From: CAVRCA01 sp965218045
GTDB lineage: Bacteria > Pseudomonadota > Alphaproteobacteria > Acetobacterales > Acetobacteraceae
Direction of reading: 5' to 3'
Assembly: GCA_965218045.1 (NCBI GenBank)
Contig: CBDCJX010000011.1
Location: forward strand, 434,001 to 498,000
DNA: 64,000 bases
The position numbers were made by a program, and so were the translations under genes. Every line of letters starts with the position of its first letter. The first letter of the stretch is position 1. Under the pieces are notes generated by a model. It was not told the DNA's origin. It searched no databases and saw only the letters and a list, made by a program, of their open reading frames with translations. Shown here piece after piece: positions 8,668 to 16,927 of the stretch.

Positions 8668-9804
8668 ATGATGGTTCAGCAACTTCGTGACGTGGCCGAC
8701 CGGGCCTCGGGCGCGACCCAGGCGAGCCGGCAGAAGGTGATCGATTGCGACGTCCATCCGATGGTCGAGGGCGGGTTCGCCAGTGTCTATCCCTACATGC
8801 CGGACGCCTGGCGCGAGCGGTTCAAGCGCAAGCGCGCCGAGGTCACCACCAGCAACCTGCCGCTCAAATACATGCACCCGAATGGCGGCGTGATCCGTGC
8901 CGACGCGCGCTCGCCGGAAGGCAAGCTCGGCGGCTCCGACCCGCATTTTTTGGTCCAGGACCTGATCGAGCAGCACGGCATCGACACGGTGGTGCTGAAC
9001 TGCACCCAGACCGGCGCGCTGGCGGCGACACTCGCCACCACCGACGAAAGCATCGTGCTGTGCCAGGCGTTCAACGATTTCTTCGCCGACAAGTGGCTCC
9101 CGGTCGACCCACGGCTGCGCTACGCGATGTGCGTGCCCACCCAGGACCCGCTCGCCGCGGCGGAGGAGATCCGCCGGTTCGGCGGCCACAAGCAGGTCGC
9201 CTGCGTGTTCCTGCCGCTGGTCAACGTGCTGATGGGCAATCGCTACTTCTGGCCGATCTACCAGGCGGCGGCGGAGTTCGACCTGCCGCTCATCATGCAC
9301 GTCACCGGCACCGACAGCATCTATCAAGGGCCGCCGATGTCGGCCGGCGGCATCCCGGACAGCTACATCGAGCGCTACGTGACGTTGACCCAGGCGGGCG
9401 AGAGCAACGTCAACTCGCTGGTGTTCAGCGGCACTCTGGAAAAATTCCCCGGCCTCAAGTTCCTGTTCGTCGAGTACGGCTTCCTCTGGGCGCTGCCGTT
9501 GATGCTGCGCATGGACCGCACCTGGCGCCAGTTGCGCCACGAGGTGCCGTGGGTGCGCAAATCGCCGATCGACTATGTGCGCGAGCGCATCCGCTTCACC
9601 ACCCAGCCGATCGACGAGCCGCGCGACCCCGAGGATCTGGCGCGTCTGATCCGCATGATCGGCGTCGATGCGATCTGTTTCTCGACGGATTACCCGCATT
9701 GGGACAACGACATGCCGAGCCAGACCCTGCGGATGCTGAGCGCGGCCGAGCGGCAGCAGGTGTTCCACGACAACGCCGCCGACCTGCTGCGGCTCGGCGG
9801 CTGA
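8668..9804 (+). CDS. Amidohydrolase-family protein (ACMSD-like)
   Basis: Encodes 378 residues. An AGGAGG box (8657-8662) precedes ATG 8668 by 5 nt and ATG 8671 by 8 nt, so translation starts at one of these; the longer open frame is rejected. The TIM-barrel amidohydrolase metal site is visible: DCDVHP near residue 27-32 (D-x-H), LIMHVTG in the middle and FSTDYPHWD near the C-terminus. This pattern matches the aminocarboxymuconate-semialdehyde decarboxylase/related subgroup, which includes decarboxylases and hydratases of aromatic or ring-cleavage acids. The stop codon overlaps the start of the Rieske gene by 1 nt (TGATG), so the two products are probably made together. Confidence 0.8.
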   Translation: MMVQQLRDVADRASGATQASRQKVIDCDVHPMVEGGFASVYPYMPDAWRERFKRKRAEVTTSNLPLKYMHPNGGVIRADARSPEGKLGGSDPHFLVQDLIEQHGIDTVVLNCTQTGALAATLATTDESIVLCQAFNDFFADKWLPVDPRLRYAMCVPTQDPLAAAEEIRRFGGHKQVACVFLPLVNVLMGNRYFWPIYQAAAEFDLPLIMHVTGTDSIYQGPPMSAGGIPDSYIERYVTLTQAGESNVNSLVFSGTLEKFPGLKFLFVEYGFLWALPLMLRMDRTWRQLRHEVPWVRKSPIDYVRERIRFTTQPIDEPRDPEDLARLIRMIGVDAICFSTDYPHWDNDMPSQTLRMLSAAERQQVFHDNAADLLRLGG

Positions 9805-10166
9805 TGCCGGGGCGAGCGGTCGAGATCGGCGCGGTCGAGGATTTTCCCGTCGGCGCGTTCCGCATCCTCGACATCGCCGGCCGTTCGGTGGGTGTGATCC
9901 GTCTGGCCGACGGCGAGATCCACGCCTTGCGCAACTATTGCCCGCACAAGGGCGCACCGATCTGTCGCGGCACGGTCGGCGGCACCTGGCCGCCCTCGGC
10001 GCCGGGCGAGCTCGCTTACGAGCGCGCGGGGGAGGTGGTGGTCTGCCCGTGGCATGGTTTCGAATACGACATCCGCACCGGCATCGAACTGTATCAAGCG
10101 GCGCCGACACGGGTGCGCAAGTTCCCGGTCGCGGTGGCGGATGGTCGGGTGTGCGTGACGATCTAA
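9804..10166 (+). CDS. Rieske [2Fe-2S] ferredoxin-like protein
   Basis: Encodes 120 residues from the ATG at 9804, which overlaps the amidohydrolase stop. It is a stand-alone Rieske domain: the cluster ligands are C46-x-H48 (YCPHKGAPIC) and C81-x2-H84 (CPWHGFEYD). The length is typical of the electron-carrier components of ring-hydroxylating oxygenases. No oxygenase or reductase subunit is in the neighbourhood, so it either serves a distant oxygenase or the adjacent amidohydrolase. The segment between the two ligand pairs (about 50-80) is slightly longer than in most small Rieske ferredoxins. Confidence 0.85.
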   Translation: MPGRAVEIGAVEDFPVGAFRILDIAGRSVGVIRLADGEIHALRNYCPHKGAPICRGTVGGTWPPSAPGELAYERAGEVVVCPWHGFEYDIRTGIELYQAAPTRVRKFPVAVADGRVCVTI

Positions 10167-10314
10167 TCGTGTGAAGCCTGCCGGGCCGCAAACGCCACGG
10201 CGCAAGTCACGGCATAAGCGACCCGTACGACGCAGGAGCCAAAGGCCGTCCACACATGACGGCCCCCCACAGGTCAGTGTCGCCGAGTTTTGCGTACTGA
10301 TGGAGAAGCGGCGA

Positions 10315-10932
10315 ATGACCATGCGGCCCGGCAATCCCGTCCGTCTGCTCCTGGCCAGCGGCTCCGGCACCCGACTGGCGTTGTTGGGCCATGCCGGCCT
10401 GGCGGTGGAGGCGATCCCGGCGCATGTGGACGAGGCCGCGATCAAGCAAGCGGCCCGCGCCGAGGGGGTCGATGCCGACGAGACGGCGCTGCTGCTCGCC
10501 GGACTGAAGGCCGAGCGGGTCGCCCGACGCGAGCCCGACGCCCTGGTGATCGGCGCCGATCAGATCCTGGTCTGCGAGGATCGCTGGTTCGACAAGCCGG
10601 AGAGCGTCGACGCCGCGAGGGAGCACTTGCGGGCGCTGCGCGGACGCACCCACGTCCTGGTCACGGCCGTGCTCTGCCAGCGCGGCGCGGTGCGGGTCTG
10701 GCATCATGTCGAAAAGCCGCGTCTGGTGATGCGCGAGGTCTCCGACGCGTTTCTCGACAACTACCTGGCGGCCGAGGGCGACGCGGTCACCGCCAGCGTC
10801 GGGGCCTACCGGCTGGAAGGGCTCGGCGCGCAGCTATTCGACGGGATCGACGGGGATTACTTCGCCGTCCTCGGCCTGCCGCTGCTGCCGCTGCTCGGCT
10901 TCCTGCGTCAGCACGGCGCCCTGGCGGCCTGA
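10315..10932 (+). CDS. Maf-family nucleotide pyrophosphatase
   Basis: Encodes 205 residues from ATG 10315 (GGAG 9 nt upstream). Maf signatures: LLASGSGTRLALL at the N-terminus (the S-x-S-x-x-R phosphate loop in the variant SGSGTR), the acidic-lysine segment IGADQILV...FDKP in the middle, and SVGAYRLEGLGAQLFDGIDGDYFAVLGLPL at the C-terminus. Maf proteins hydrolyse non-canonical or methylated nucleoside triphosphates to monophosphates. The GADQ rather than GADT form resembles the YceF-like subgroup. In alphaproteobacteria this gene type often sits beside aroE or dnaQ; here it stands alone between the Rieske gene and a convergent TfoX-like gene. Confidence 0.85.
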   Translation: MTMRPGNPVRLLLASGSGTRLALLGHAGLAVEAIPAHVDEAAIKQAARAEGVDADETALLLAGLKAERVARREPDALVIGADQILVCEDRWFDKPESVDAAREHLRALRGRTHVLVTAVLCQRGAVRVWHHVEKPRLVMREVSDAFLDNYLAAEGDAVTASVGAYRLEGLGAQLFDGIDGDYFAVLGLPLLPLLGFLRQHGALAA

Positions 10933-10946
10933 CGCGATGCCCGAGG

Positions 10947-11321
10947 TCAGGCGCGACGCTTGCGCGGCTTGGGCTTCCGCTTCGGCTTGGCCGCCGCGAG
11001 GGCCACCGCGATCGCGCCGCGCGCCCAGTGGCGTAGCGCGTCCGGGTCGTCGAGCAGCTCCGAGGGACAGCTCCAATACGAGGTGATCGTGTGCGTGCCA
11101 TGCTTGGTCGCGTACGAGAACGGCGCCTGGCCGGCGGCCCCGAACGCGGGCCGGTTGGCGTCACCGACCTTGAAGTGCAGCTCGTCGCGCGCGATCAGCG
11201 CGAACATGATGGCGCCGTGATACAGGCCGGTGCCGCCGAACATGCGCCGCGCCGACACCGGCCCGGGCGGGGCCAGTTGCTCCAGCAGATAGGTGGTGAA
11301 CTCGTCTTGCCGCGCCGCCAT
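10947..11321 (-). CDS. TfoX/Sxy N-terminal domain protein
   Basis: Encodes 124 residues from ATG 11321, which overlaps the stop of the upstream acyl-CoA dehydrogenase gene by 1 nt (TGATG). The N-terminal 95 residues match the TfoX_N fold (ARRMFGGTGLYHGAIMFALIARDELHFKV...FSYATKHGTHTITSYWSCPSEL). There is a short basic, Lys/Arg-rich tail (PKRKPKPRKRR). TfoX itself controls competence in Haemophilus, but stand-alone TfoX_N proteins in alphaproteobacteria have no established role. The coupling to a fatty-acid gene is probably coincidental. Confidence 0.75.
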   Translation of the reverse strand: MAARQDEFTTYLLEQLAPPGPVSARRMFGGTGLYHGAIMFALIARDELHFKVGDANRPAFGAAGQAPFSYATKHGTHTITSYWSCPSELLDDPDALRHWARGAIAVALAAAKPKRKPKPRKRRA

Positions 11322-13111
11322 CAGCCGCCGAACCAGGTTTCCTCGAACGCCAGCACGCCGGCTGACCCGTGGGTCACGGCGTGCGCGAGGCCGGGTGCCT
11401 GTGGCAACACGTGTTCGGCGTAGAACCGGGCGGTGCCGAGCTTCGCGGCGTAGAAGTCGCGATCCGCGTTGTCGCCGCTGACGAGCTTCTGGCGCGCGAC
11501 GTGCGCGGCACGGCTCATCTGCCAACCGCCAGCGGTGATGCCGAACAGCTTGAGCAACGGCACCGCGGCAGCGGCGGTCGCGCGCGGGTCCGCCCGGTGA
11601 TTGGCAACGACCCATTCGACGCAGCTTGCCAGCGCGTCGATCGCCGCGACGAAGCGCTCCCGCAAAGCAGCAACGTCCTCGCCTTCGAGCCGATCGGCGG
11701 TGGCGCGCATCGCCGCGATCGCGTCACGCGCTGCCTCGCCGCCGTCGCGCGCGATCTTGCGACCGACCAGATCGTTCGCCTGGATGCCGGTGGTACCCTC
11801 GTAGATCGGGGTGATCCGCGCATCCCGCAGATGTTGCGCCGCGCCGGTTTCCTCGACGAAGCCCATGCCGCCATGCACCTGCACGCCGAGCGAGGCGATC
11901 TCCACCGCGTTCTCCGTGGCGCACCCCTTCAGCACCGGGACCAGCAGCTCCGCCAAACCCTGTGCTCGCGCGCGTGTCGCCCGATCCTCCACCCGCGCGG
12001 CAATGTCGAGCTGTGCCGCGACGAAGTAGGCGAGGGCGCGCATCGCCTCGGTTCGCGCCCGCATGTCCAGCAGCATCCGCCGCACGTCGGGATGGCGGAT
12101 GATCGGCACCCGCCCGCCGCCGCGCACACCGGTCTCGCTGCCCTGCACGCGTGTGGTGGCATAGTCGGCCGCCTGCTGTAGCGCGCGGTCGCCGATCGCG
12201 ACGCCCTCCAGCCCGACGCTGAACCGCGCCAGGTTCATCATCACGAACATGTATTCGAGGCCGCGATTCGCCTCGCCGACCAGATAGCCGATCGCACCTT
12301 CGTCGTCGCCATAGGCCAGCACCGCCGTCGGGCTGGCGTGGATGCCGAGCTTGTGCTCGATCGAGACGCACCGCACGTCGTTGCGCGCGCCGAGGTTGCC
12401 GTCCGGTTCGACCAGGAATTTCGGCACCACGAACAGCGAGATTCCCCTGACCCCCTCCGGCGCGTCCGGCAACCGCGCCAGCACGAGGTGGATGATGTTC
12501 TCGGCGAGATCGTGCTCGCCGTAGGTGATGTAGATTTTCTGACCACGGATGCGGAAATGATCGCCCTCCGGCGTGGCTCGCGTGCGGACGGCCGAAAGGT
12601 CGGAGCCGGCCTGCGGCTCGGTGAGGTTCATCGTGCCGGTCCACACGCCCTCGACCATCTTCGGCAGGAACCGCGCTTGCAAAGCCGCGCTGCCGCACAA
12701 TGCCAGCGCCTCGATCGCGCCGCGCGTCAGCAGCGGGCAGAGCGCGAACGCCATGTTCGAGGCGTGCCACATCTCGTCGACCGCAGTGGCAAGCACGGTG
12801 GGCAGTCCTTGCCCGCCAAACGCGGGCGCGGCGGCGAGCGCGTTCCAGCCGCCGGCGACGAACTGCTTGTAGGCGTCGCGAAAACCCTCCGGTGTTTGCA
12901 CCGCGCCGTCGTGCCATTGCGCGCCCTCGGTGTCGCCCGACCGGTTCAGCGGCGCCAGCACATCGGCCGCGAACCGCGCGGCCTCGTCGAGGATCGCATC
13001 GGCGAGCTCCGGCGTGACCGCCTCATGACCTGGCAGCGCCATGATTTCGTCGAGCCCGATCACCTCGTGCAGCACGAAGCGCATGTCGCGCAGCGGCGCG
13101 GCGTAGGTCAT
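11321..13111 (-). CDS. Acyl-CoA dehydrogenase, long form (DmdC-like)
   Basis: Encodes 596 residues, the length of the extended acyl-CoA dehydrogenases that include 3-methylmercaptopropionyl-CoA dehydrogenase (DmdC). The middle FAD/substrate domain has MNLTEPQAGSDLSAVRT (about 161-177), and the catalytic glutamate is present at E438 in PIYEGTTGIQANDL. An extra C-terminal helical domain follows (about 455-596). It lies directly downstream of an acyl-CoA ligase of the DmdB-like length, with a 14-bp gap, suggesting a two-step activation and oxidation of an acid. The natural acid could be a methylthio-, branched- or medium-chain compound; this cannot be read from sequence. Confidence 0.8.
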   Translation of the reverse strand: MTYAAPLRDMRFVLHEVIGLDEIMALPGHEAVTPELADAILDEAARFAADVLAPLNRSGDTEGAQWHDGAVQTPEGFRDAYKQFVAGGWNALAAAPAFGGQGLPTVLATAVDEMWHASNMAFALCPLLTRGAIEALALCGSAALQARFLPKMVEGVWTGTMNLTEPQAGSDLSAVRTRATPEGDHFRIRGQKIYITYGEHDLAENIIHLVLARLPDAPEGVRGISLFVVPKFLVEPDGNLGARNDVRCVSIEHKLGIHASPTAVLAYGDDEGAIGYLVGEANRGLEYMFVMMNLARFSVGLEGVAIGDRALQQAADYATTRVQGSETGVRGGGRVPIIRHPDVRRMLLDMRARTEAMRALAYFVAAQLDIAARVEDRATRARAQGLAELLVPVLKGCATENAVEIASLGVQVHGGMGFVEETGAAQHLRDARITPIYEGTTGIQANDLVGRKIARDGGEAARDAIAAMRATADRLEGEDVAALRERFVAAIDALASCVEWVVANHRADPRATAAAAVPLLKLFGITAGGWQMSRAAHVARQKLVSGDNADRDFYAAKLGTARFYAEHVLPQAPGLAHAVTHGSAGVLAFEETWFGG

Positions 13112-13125
13112 CGCGATTGGCTCCT

Positions 13126-14766
13126 TCAGCCGGCTTGGGCGAGCGACTTGGCGGCTTCGCGCAGCGCGAATTTCTGGATCTTGCCCGTCGAGGTCTTGGG
13201 AATGTCCTGGAAGAAGAAGCTGCGTGGTACTTTGTAATGCGCCATGTGCTCGCGACAGAACGCGCGCAGCTCGTCGGCCGTCGCCTGTTTTCCGGGCTTG
13301 AGCTCAATGAACGCGCAGGGCGTCTCGCCCCATTTCTCGTTCGGCTGCGCCACCACCGCGACGCTCATCACCGCCGGATGCCGATACAGCGCCTCCTCAA
13401 CCTCGATCGAGGAGATGTTCTCACCGCCGCTGATGATGATGTCCTTCGAGCGATCGCGAATTTTCACGTAGCCGTCCGGGTACACCACCGCGAGGTCGCC
13501 AGTATGGAACCAGCCGCCGGCGAACGCGGCCTCGGTCGCCGCCGGGTTCTTCAGGTATCCCTTCATCGCGATGTTGCCGCGAAACATGATCTCGCCCATC
13601 GTCTCGCCATCCCACGGCACCGGCTGCATGGTGTCGGGATCGAGCACCACCAGCGCCTCCTGCATCGGCACCCGCACGCCCTGACGGCTGTTGAGGTCCG
13701 CGCGCACCTCAAGCGGCAGCTCGGCCCACTCCTCGTGCTTGGCGCAGACCGAGGCGGGGCCGTACACCTCGGTCAGGCCGTAGACATGGGTAAGCTCGAT
13801 CCCGGCGCGCTCCGCTCCCTCGAGCAACGCCGCCGGCGGCGCGGCACCCGCCACCTGGCCGGCGATGACGTGCTCGACGCCCAAGCGCATCGCCTCCGGC
13901 GCGTTGATCAACGTGGCGTAGACGATCGGTGCGCCGCACATATGCGTCACACCCTCGCGGCGGATGGCGTCCCAGCACGCCTCGGCTTCGACCCGGCGCA
14001 AACACACATTCACCCCGGCACGCTCGGCGATCGACCAGGGGAAGCACCAGCCGTTGCAGTGGAACATTGGCAAGGTCCAGAGATACACCGGATGCTGCTT
14101 CATGCCCCAGTTCACGATGTTCGACACCGCGTTCAGGTAGGCGCCGCGATGGTGATACACGACACCCTTCGGATCGCCGGTGGTGCCGGAGGTGTAGCTC
14201 AGCCCGATTGCGTCCCACTCGTCCGCCGGGTTCCGCCACGCGTATTCCGGGTCGCCTTCCTCGAGGAAATCCTCGTAGGTCTTCTCGCCGAGCAGCGCGC
14301 CGCCGGGGGCCGTCTGGTCGTCGATGTCGATCACCAGCGGCTTGCTATCGAGCAGCGACAACGCCTCGGCGGTGGTGGCGGAGAACTCGCGGTCGGTCAG
14401 CAGCACCCGCGCGCCGCCGTGGCGCAACATGAACGCGATGGTTCGCGCGTCGAGCCGCGAGTTGAGCGTGTTGAGCACCGCGCCGCACATCGGCACGCCG
14501 AAATGCGCCTCGTACATCGCCGGGATGTTGGGCGCGAGCACGGCAACAGTGTCGTTCTTGCCAACGCCATGCCGCGACAGCGCCGACGCCAGCCGGCGGC
14601 AACGCGCATATGTCTCCTTCCAGGTGGTGCGCCACTCGCCATGCACGACCGAGAGGCGATCCGGAAAGACATAGGCCGCGCGTTCCAGGAAGGTGAGCGG
14701 CGTCAACGGCGCGTAGTTCGCCTGGTTGCGATCGAGTCCGCTCAGATAGGCGGGATTGCCCGGCAT
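13126..14766 (-). CDS. AMP-forming acyl-CoA ligase (DmdB-like)
   Basis: Encodes 546 residues from ATG 14766, with GGAGG close upstream. ANL-superfamily motifs: the P-loop YTSGTTGDPKG (191-201), GLTEVYGP in the middle, WFHTGDLAVVYPDGYVKIRDRSKDIIISGGENI and the C-terminal catalytic lysine region KTSTGKIQK. It forms acyl-CoA from an acid, ATP and CoA through an acyl-adenylate. The length and N-terminus (NYAPLTPLTFLERAA) match the 3-methylmercaptopropionate/medium-chain CoA ligase subgroup. It is the first gene of the operon with the acyl-CoA dehydrogenase and TfoX-like genes. An AtuA-like remnant lies immediately upstream on the same strand. Confidence 0.85.
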   Translation of the reverse strand: MPGNPAYLSGLDRNQANYAPLTPLTFLERAAYVFPDRLSVVHGEWRTTWKETYARCRRLASALSRHGVGKNDTVAVLAPNIPAMYEAHFGVPMCGAVLNTLNSRLDARTIAFMLRHGGARVLLTDREFSATTAEALSLLDSKPLVIDIDDQTAPGGALLGEKTYEDFLEEGDPEYAWRNPADEWDAIGLSYTSGTTGDPKGVVYHHRGAYLNAVSNIVNWGMKQHPVYLWTLPMFHCNGWCFPWSIAERAGVNVCLRRVEAEACWDAIRREGVTHMCGAPIVYATLINAPEAMRLGVEHVIAGQVAGAAPPAALLEGAERAGIELTHVYGLTEVYGPASVCAKHEEWAELPLEVRADLNSRQGVRVPMQEALVVLDPDTMQPVPWDGETMGEIMFRGNIAMKGYLKNPAATEAAFAGGWFHTGDLAVVYPDGYVKIRDRSKDIIISGGENISSIEVEEALYRHPAVMSVAVVAQPNEKWGETPCAFIELKPGKQATADELRAFCREHMAHYKVPRSFFFQDIPKTSTGKIQKFALREAAKSLAQAG

Positions 14767-14830
14767 ACGGCCCTCCGCTGCTTTGCCTGTTACATAGCCA
14801 CGCGTCGAGGTGGGCGAAAGAGCGTTGGAA

Positions 14831-15074
14831 CTAGACGTCCATCTCCAGCAGCACCCAGATCGCCGCCTTCTGCCAGTGCAGCCCGGCATGCAGCGAGGCG
14901 TAGACGCCGCCCGGCAAGGCGTGCGGCGCGACGAACTTCAGCGCCAGCAGCCCCGGCACCGCGTATCGCGTCACCGACCCCGGCACCACACGGTTCAGCG
15001 CCGCGCGCGCCGCGTCCTCGGTCGCCCGCGAAGCCGGCTCCCGACCCGATGGAATACGCGAACGGCTTGACCAT
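14831..15074 (-). pseudogene. AtuA-like gene remnant with internal deletion
   Basis: From ATG 15074 the minus strand reads MVKPFAYSIGSGAGFAGDR, which matches the start of acyclic terpene utilisation (AtuA/DUF1446) proteins. A different frame then gives about 64 residues ending VPGLLALKFVAPHALPGG...LLEMDV and a TAG at 14831, which resembles the C-terminal module of the same family. About 400 or more internal residues are missing and the frames do not match. Both ends share GCGACCG at the join, consistent with a deletion between short repeats. AtuA-type proteins occur with acyl-CoA ligases and dehydrogenases, as in the operon just downstream. The N-terminal match is strong, the C-terminal match moderate. 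Confidence 0.55.
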
Positions 15075-15176
15075 TGTTCCCTGTCCGGTGGCAGCGCACT
15101 GTGAAGCGACGTTCCGCCCGTCGCGGAGCAGGGTCAACCTCAGCGTTTTCTTCTCGTCAACGAAGTGGAGCCGCGT

Positions 15177-15464
15177 ATGGCCGCCTACCTCATCGTTCAG
15201 GTCAAGATCGTCCGCGAGCAGGGCTGGCCCGATTATCGGGCGGCGGTCGGGCCGCTGGCGGAGCGGTTCGGCGGCCGCTATCTCGTGCGGGGCGCTGATG
15301 TCGAGGTGCTGGAGGGCGCGGCAAACGAGCGGCGCCTTGCGGTGTTCGAGTTCCCCTCGGTAGCGGCGATCCATAGTTTCTGGCAGTCGCCGGAATACGC
15401 CGAGGTCAAGAGGTTGCGCGAGGGCGCGGCGGAACTCGAAGTCTGGGCGGTGCCGGGCGTCTGA
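15177..15464 (+). CDS. DUF1330-family protein
   Basis: Encodes 95 residues, the normal DUF1330 length: a dimeric alpha-beta barrel with the family features AYLIVQVKIVREQGWPDYRAAVGPLAERFGGRYLVRGADVEVLEG and SIHSFW-like SFWQSPEYAEVKRLR. No catalytic role is established for the family. It is divergent from the AtuA remnant and converges with the livF-like gene 19 bp away. ATG 15177 is the only start that gives the family N-terminus; no strong ribosome site is visible. Confidence 0.8.
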   Translation: MAAYLIVQVKIVREQGWPDYRAAVGPLAERFGGRYLVRGADVEVLEGAANERRLAVFEFPSVAAIHSFWQSPEYAEVKRLREGAAELEVWAVPGV

Positions 15465-15483
15465 GACGCTGGGGTCAACCGCG

Positions 15484-16200
15484 TCAGGCACCCTCCAAGC
15501 CGAAATACGCCCGGTGCAGCGCGTCGTCCTTGTGCAGCGCCTCGACCGTCCCTTCGAAGCCGACGCGGCCGCCCTCCAGGGTGAAAACCCGGTCGGCCAG
15601 ATCGAGGAATCCCACGTTCTGCTCGGCGATCAGCAGCGCCAGCCCGCTGGCGCGGAACCGGCCGAGTACCTCGATCACCTGGGCGACGAACAGCGGCGAC
15701 AGACCGGCCGAGGGCTCGTCCATCACCAGCAAACGCGGGCTGCCGGCCAGCGCCTTGGCCACGCCGAGCATCTTGCGTTGCCCGCCGGACAACGCGCCGG
15801 CCAACCCCCGTTTGCGCGCGGCGAGGTCGGGGAACAACGCGTACAGCTCGTCCATCCGGCGACGCAACGCCGCGCGCTCGGCGAACTGGCCGCCGATGCG
15901 GATGTTCTCCTCGATCGAAAGACCAGCGAAGACGCCAATCTCCGACATGTAGGCGAGGCCGCGCCGCATCCGGTGATCGGTGCGCAACCGCGTGATGTCC
16001 TCGCCCGCCAACCGTACCTCGCCCTTCCAGGCCGCGAGCAGGCCGATCAGCACTTTCAGCAACGTGGTCTTGCCCGCGCCGTTGGTGCCGAGCAGCACCA
16101 CGCTCTCACGCTCGTTCACCGACAGGCCAGCGCCCCACAGCACCTGGACCTTGCCGTAGCCTGCCTCGATGCCGGCCGCGCCGAGCAGTGGATCAGCCAT
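15484..16200 (-). CDS. Branched-chain amino acid-type ABC transporter ATP-binding protein (LivF-like)
   Basis: Encodes 238 residues from ATG 16200, overlapping the upstream ATPase gene by 8 nt. It has Walker A GTNGAGKT (38-45), signature LSGGQ (137-141), Walker B with DEPSAGL (161-167) and the switch-region AEQN, typical of LivF (AEQNV). It is the last gene of a five-gene importer cassette (binding protein, LivH, LivM, LivG, LivF). The chain energises uptake of an amino acid, amide, urea or aromatic-type ligand; the ligand is set by the binding protein. Confidence 0.85.
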   Translation of the reverse strand: MADPLLGAAGIEAGYGKVQVLWGAGLSVNERESVVLLGTNGAGKTTLLKVLIGLLAAWKGEVRLAGEDITRLRTDHRMRRGLAYMSEIGVFAGLSIEENIRIGGQFAERAALRRRMDELYALFPDLAARKRGLAGALSGGQRKMLGVAKALAGSPRLLVMDEPSAGLSPLFVAQVIEVLGRFRASGLALLIAEQNVGFLDLADRVFTLEGGRVGFEGTVEALHKDDALHRAYFGLEGA

Positions 16201-16927
16201 GACCGCCGCCGAGATAGACGCGCACCACCGTGGGGTCCCGCGTCGCCTCGGCGAGCGTGCCGCCGAAAATCTCGCGGCCGGCATTCATCACCACCACACG
16301 GTCGGTCACCCGCTCGATGAACCCCATCAGATGCTCCACCACGAGCAGCGCCATGCCATCGCCGGCCAACGCGCGCAGCCGGTCGGCCATGCGCCCGAGC
16401 TCCGCCGGGTTGAGGCCGGCCGCCAGCTCGTCGACCAGCAGCAACCGCGGCCGGGTCGCCAACGCGCGGGCGAGGTCGAGCGTCTTCTGCTGCGCGCTGT
16501 TGAGGTCGGCGGCGGGGCGGGATGCGTGCTGGTCGAGTTCCAGCGACGCCAGCAGCCCGCCAAGGTCGACCGGTGCGCCGGGGTTGCCGTAGCGCGCGGC
16601 GATCGCGACGTTCTCCCACACGCTGAGCGACAGGAACGGTTTTGGCGACTGGAACGTCCGGTTGATGCCGGCGCGCGCCAGATGATGCGCCTTGCTGCCG
16701 TCGATCCGGCGACCGTGAAATTGCACCGTGCCGCCATCCGCCGGATAGAGGCCCGCGATGACGTTGATGCAGGTCGTCTTGCCCGACCCGTTCGGGCCGA
16801 CCAATCCAAGCACCTCGCCGGCGCCAAGATGGAACGACACGCCATCGAGCGCACGAAATCCGCCGAAGCGCTTGACCAGCGCGCGCACGTCAAGCACCGG
16901 CCCGGCGTTGACCGGCTCAGGGGACAC
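16193..16927 (-). CDS. Branched-chain amino acid-type ABC transporter ATP-binding protein (LivG-like)
   Basis: Encodes 244 residues. Walker A GPNGSGKT is at 44-51 and Walker B with D166-E167 is in LLLVDELAAGLNP. The signature motif is degenerate (LNSAQ at 142-146 instead of LSGGQ). This fits a known subgroup of LivG-like ATPases with an altered signature paired with a LivF that keeps the canonical one, so one of the two composite sites may be weak. It overlaps the livM-like gene by 11 nt and the livF-like gene by 8 nt. Confidence 0.85.
   Translation of the reverse strand: MSPEPVNAGPVLDVRALVKRFGGFRALDGVSFHLGAGEVLGLVGPNGSGKTTCINVIAGLYPADGGTVQFHGRRIDGSKAHHLARAGINRTFQSPKPFLSLSVWENVAIAARYGNPGAPVDLGGLLASLELDQHASRPAADLNSAQQKTLDLARALATRPRLLLVDELAAGLNPAELGRMADRLRALAGDGMALLVVEHLMGFIERVTDRVVVMNAGREIFGGTLAEATRDPTVVRVYLGGGHG

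Noticed and set aside
13117..15363. 748-codon open frame on the plus strand
   Set aside because: Antisense to the acyl-CoA ligase and its upstream remnant; no domain recognised; composition is that of a mirrored high-GC gene.
16193..16927. Degenerate LNSAQ signature of the LivG-like ATPase as evidence of a dead transporter
   Set aside because: A subgroup of LivG proteins has altered signatures, and all other cassette parts are intact and tightly overlapped, so loss of function is not indicated.
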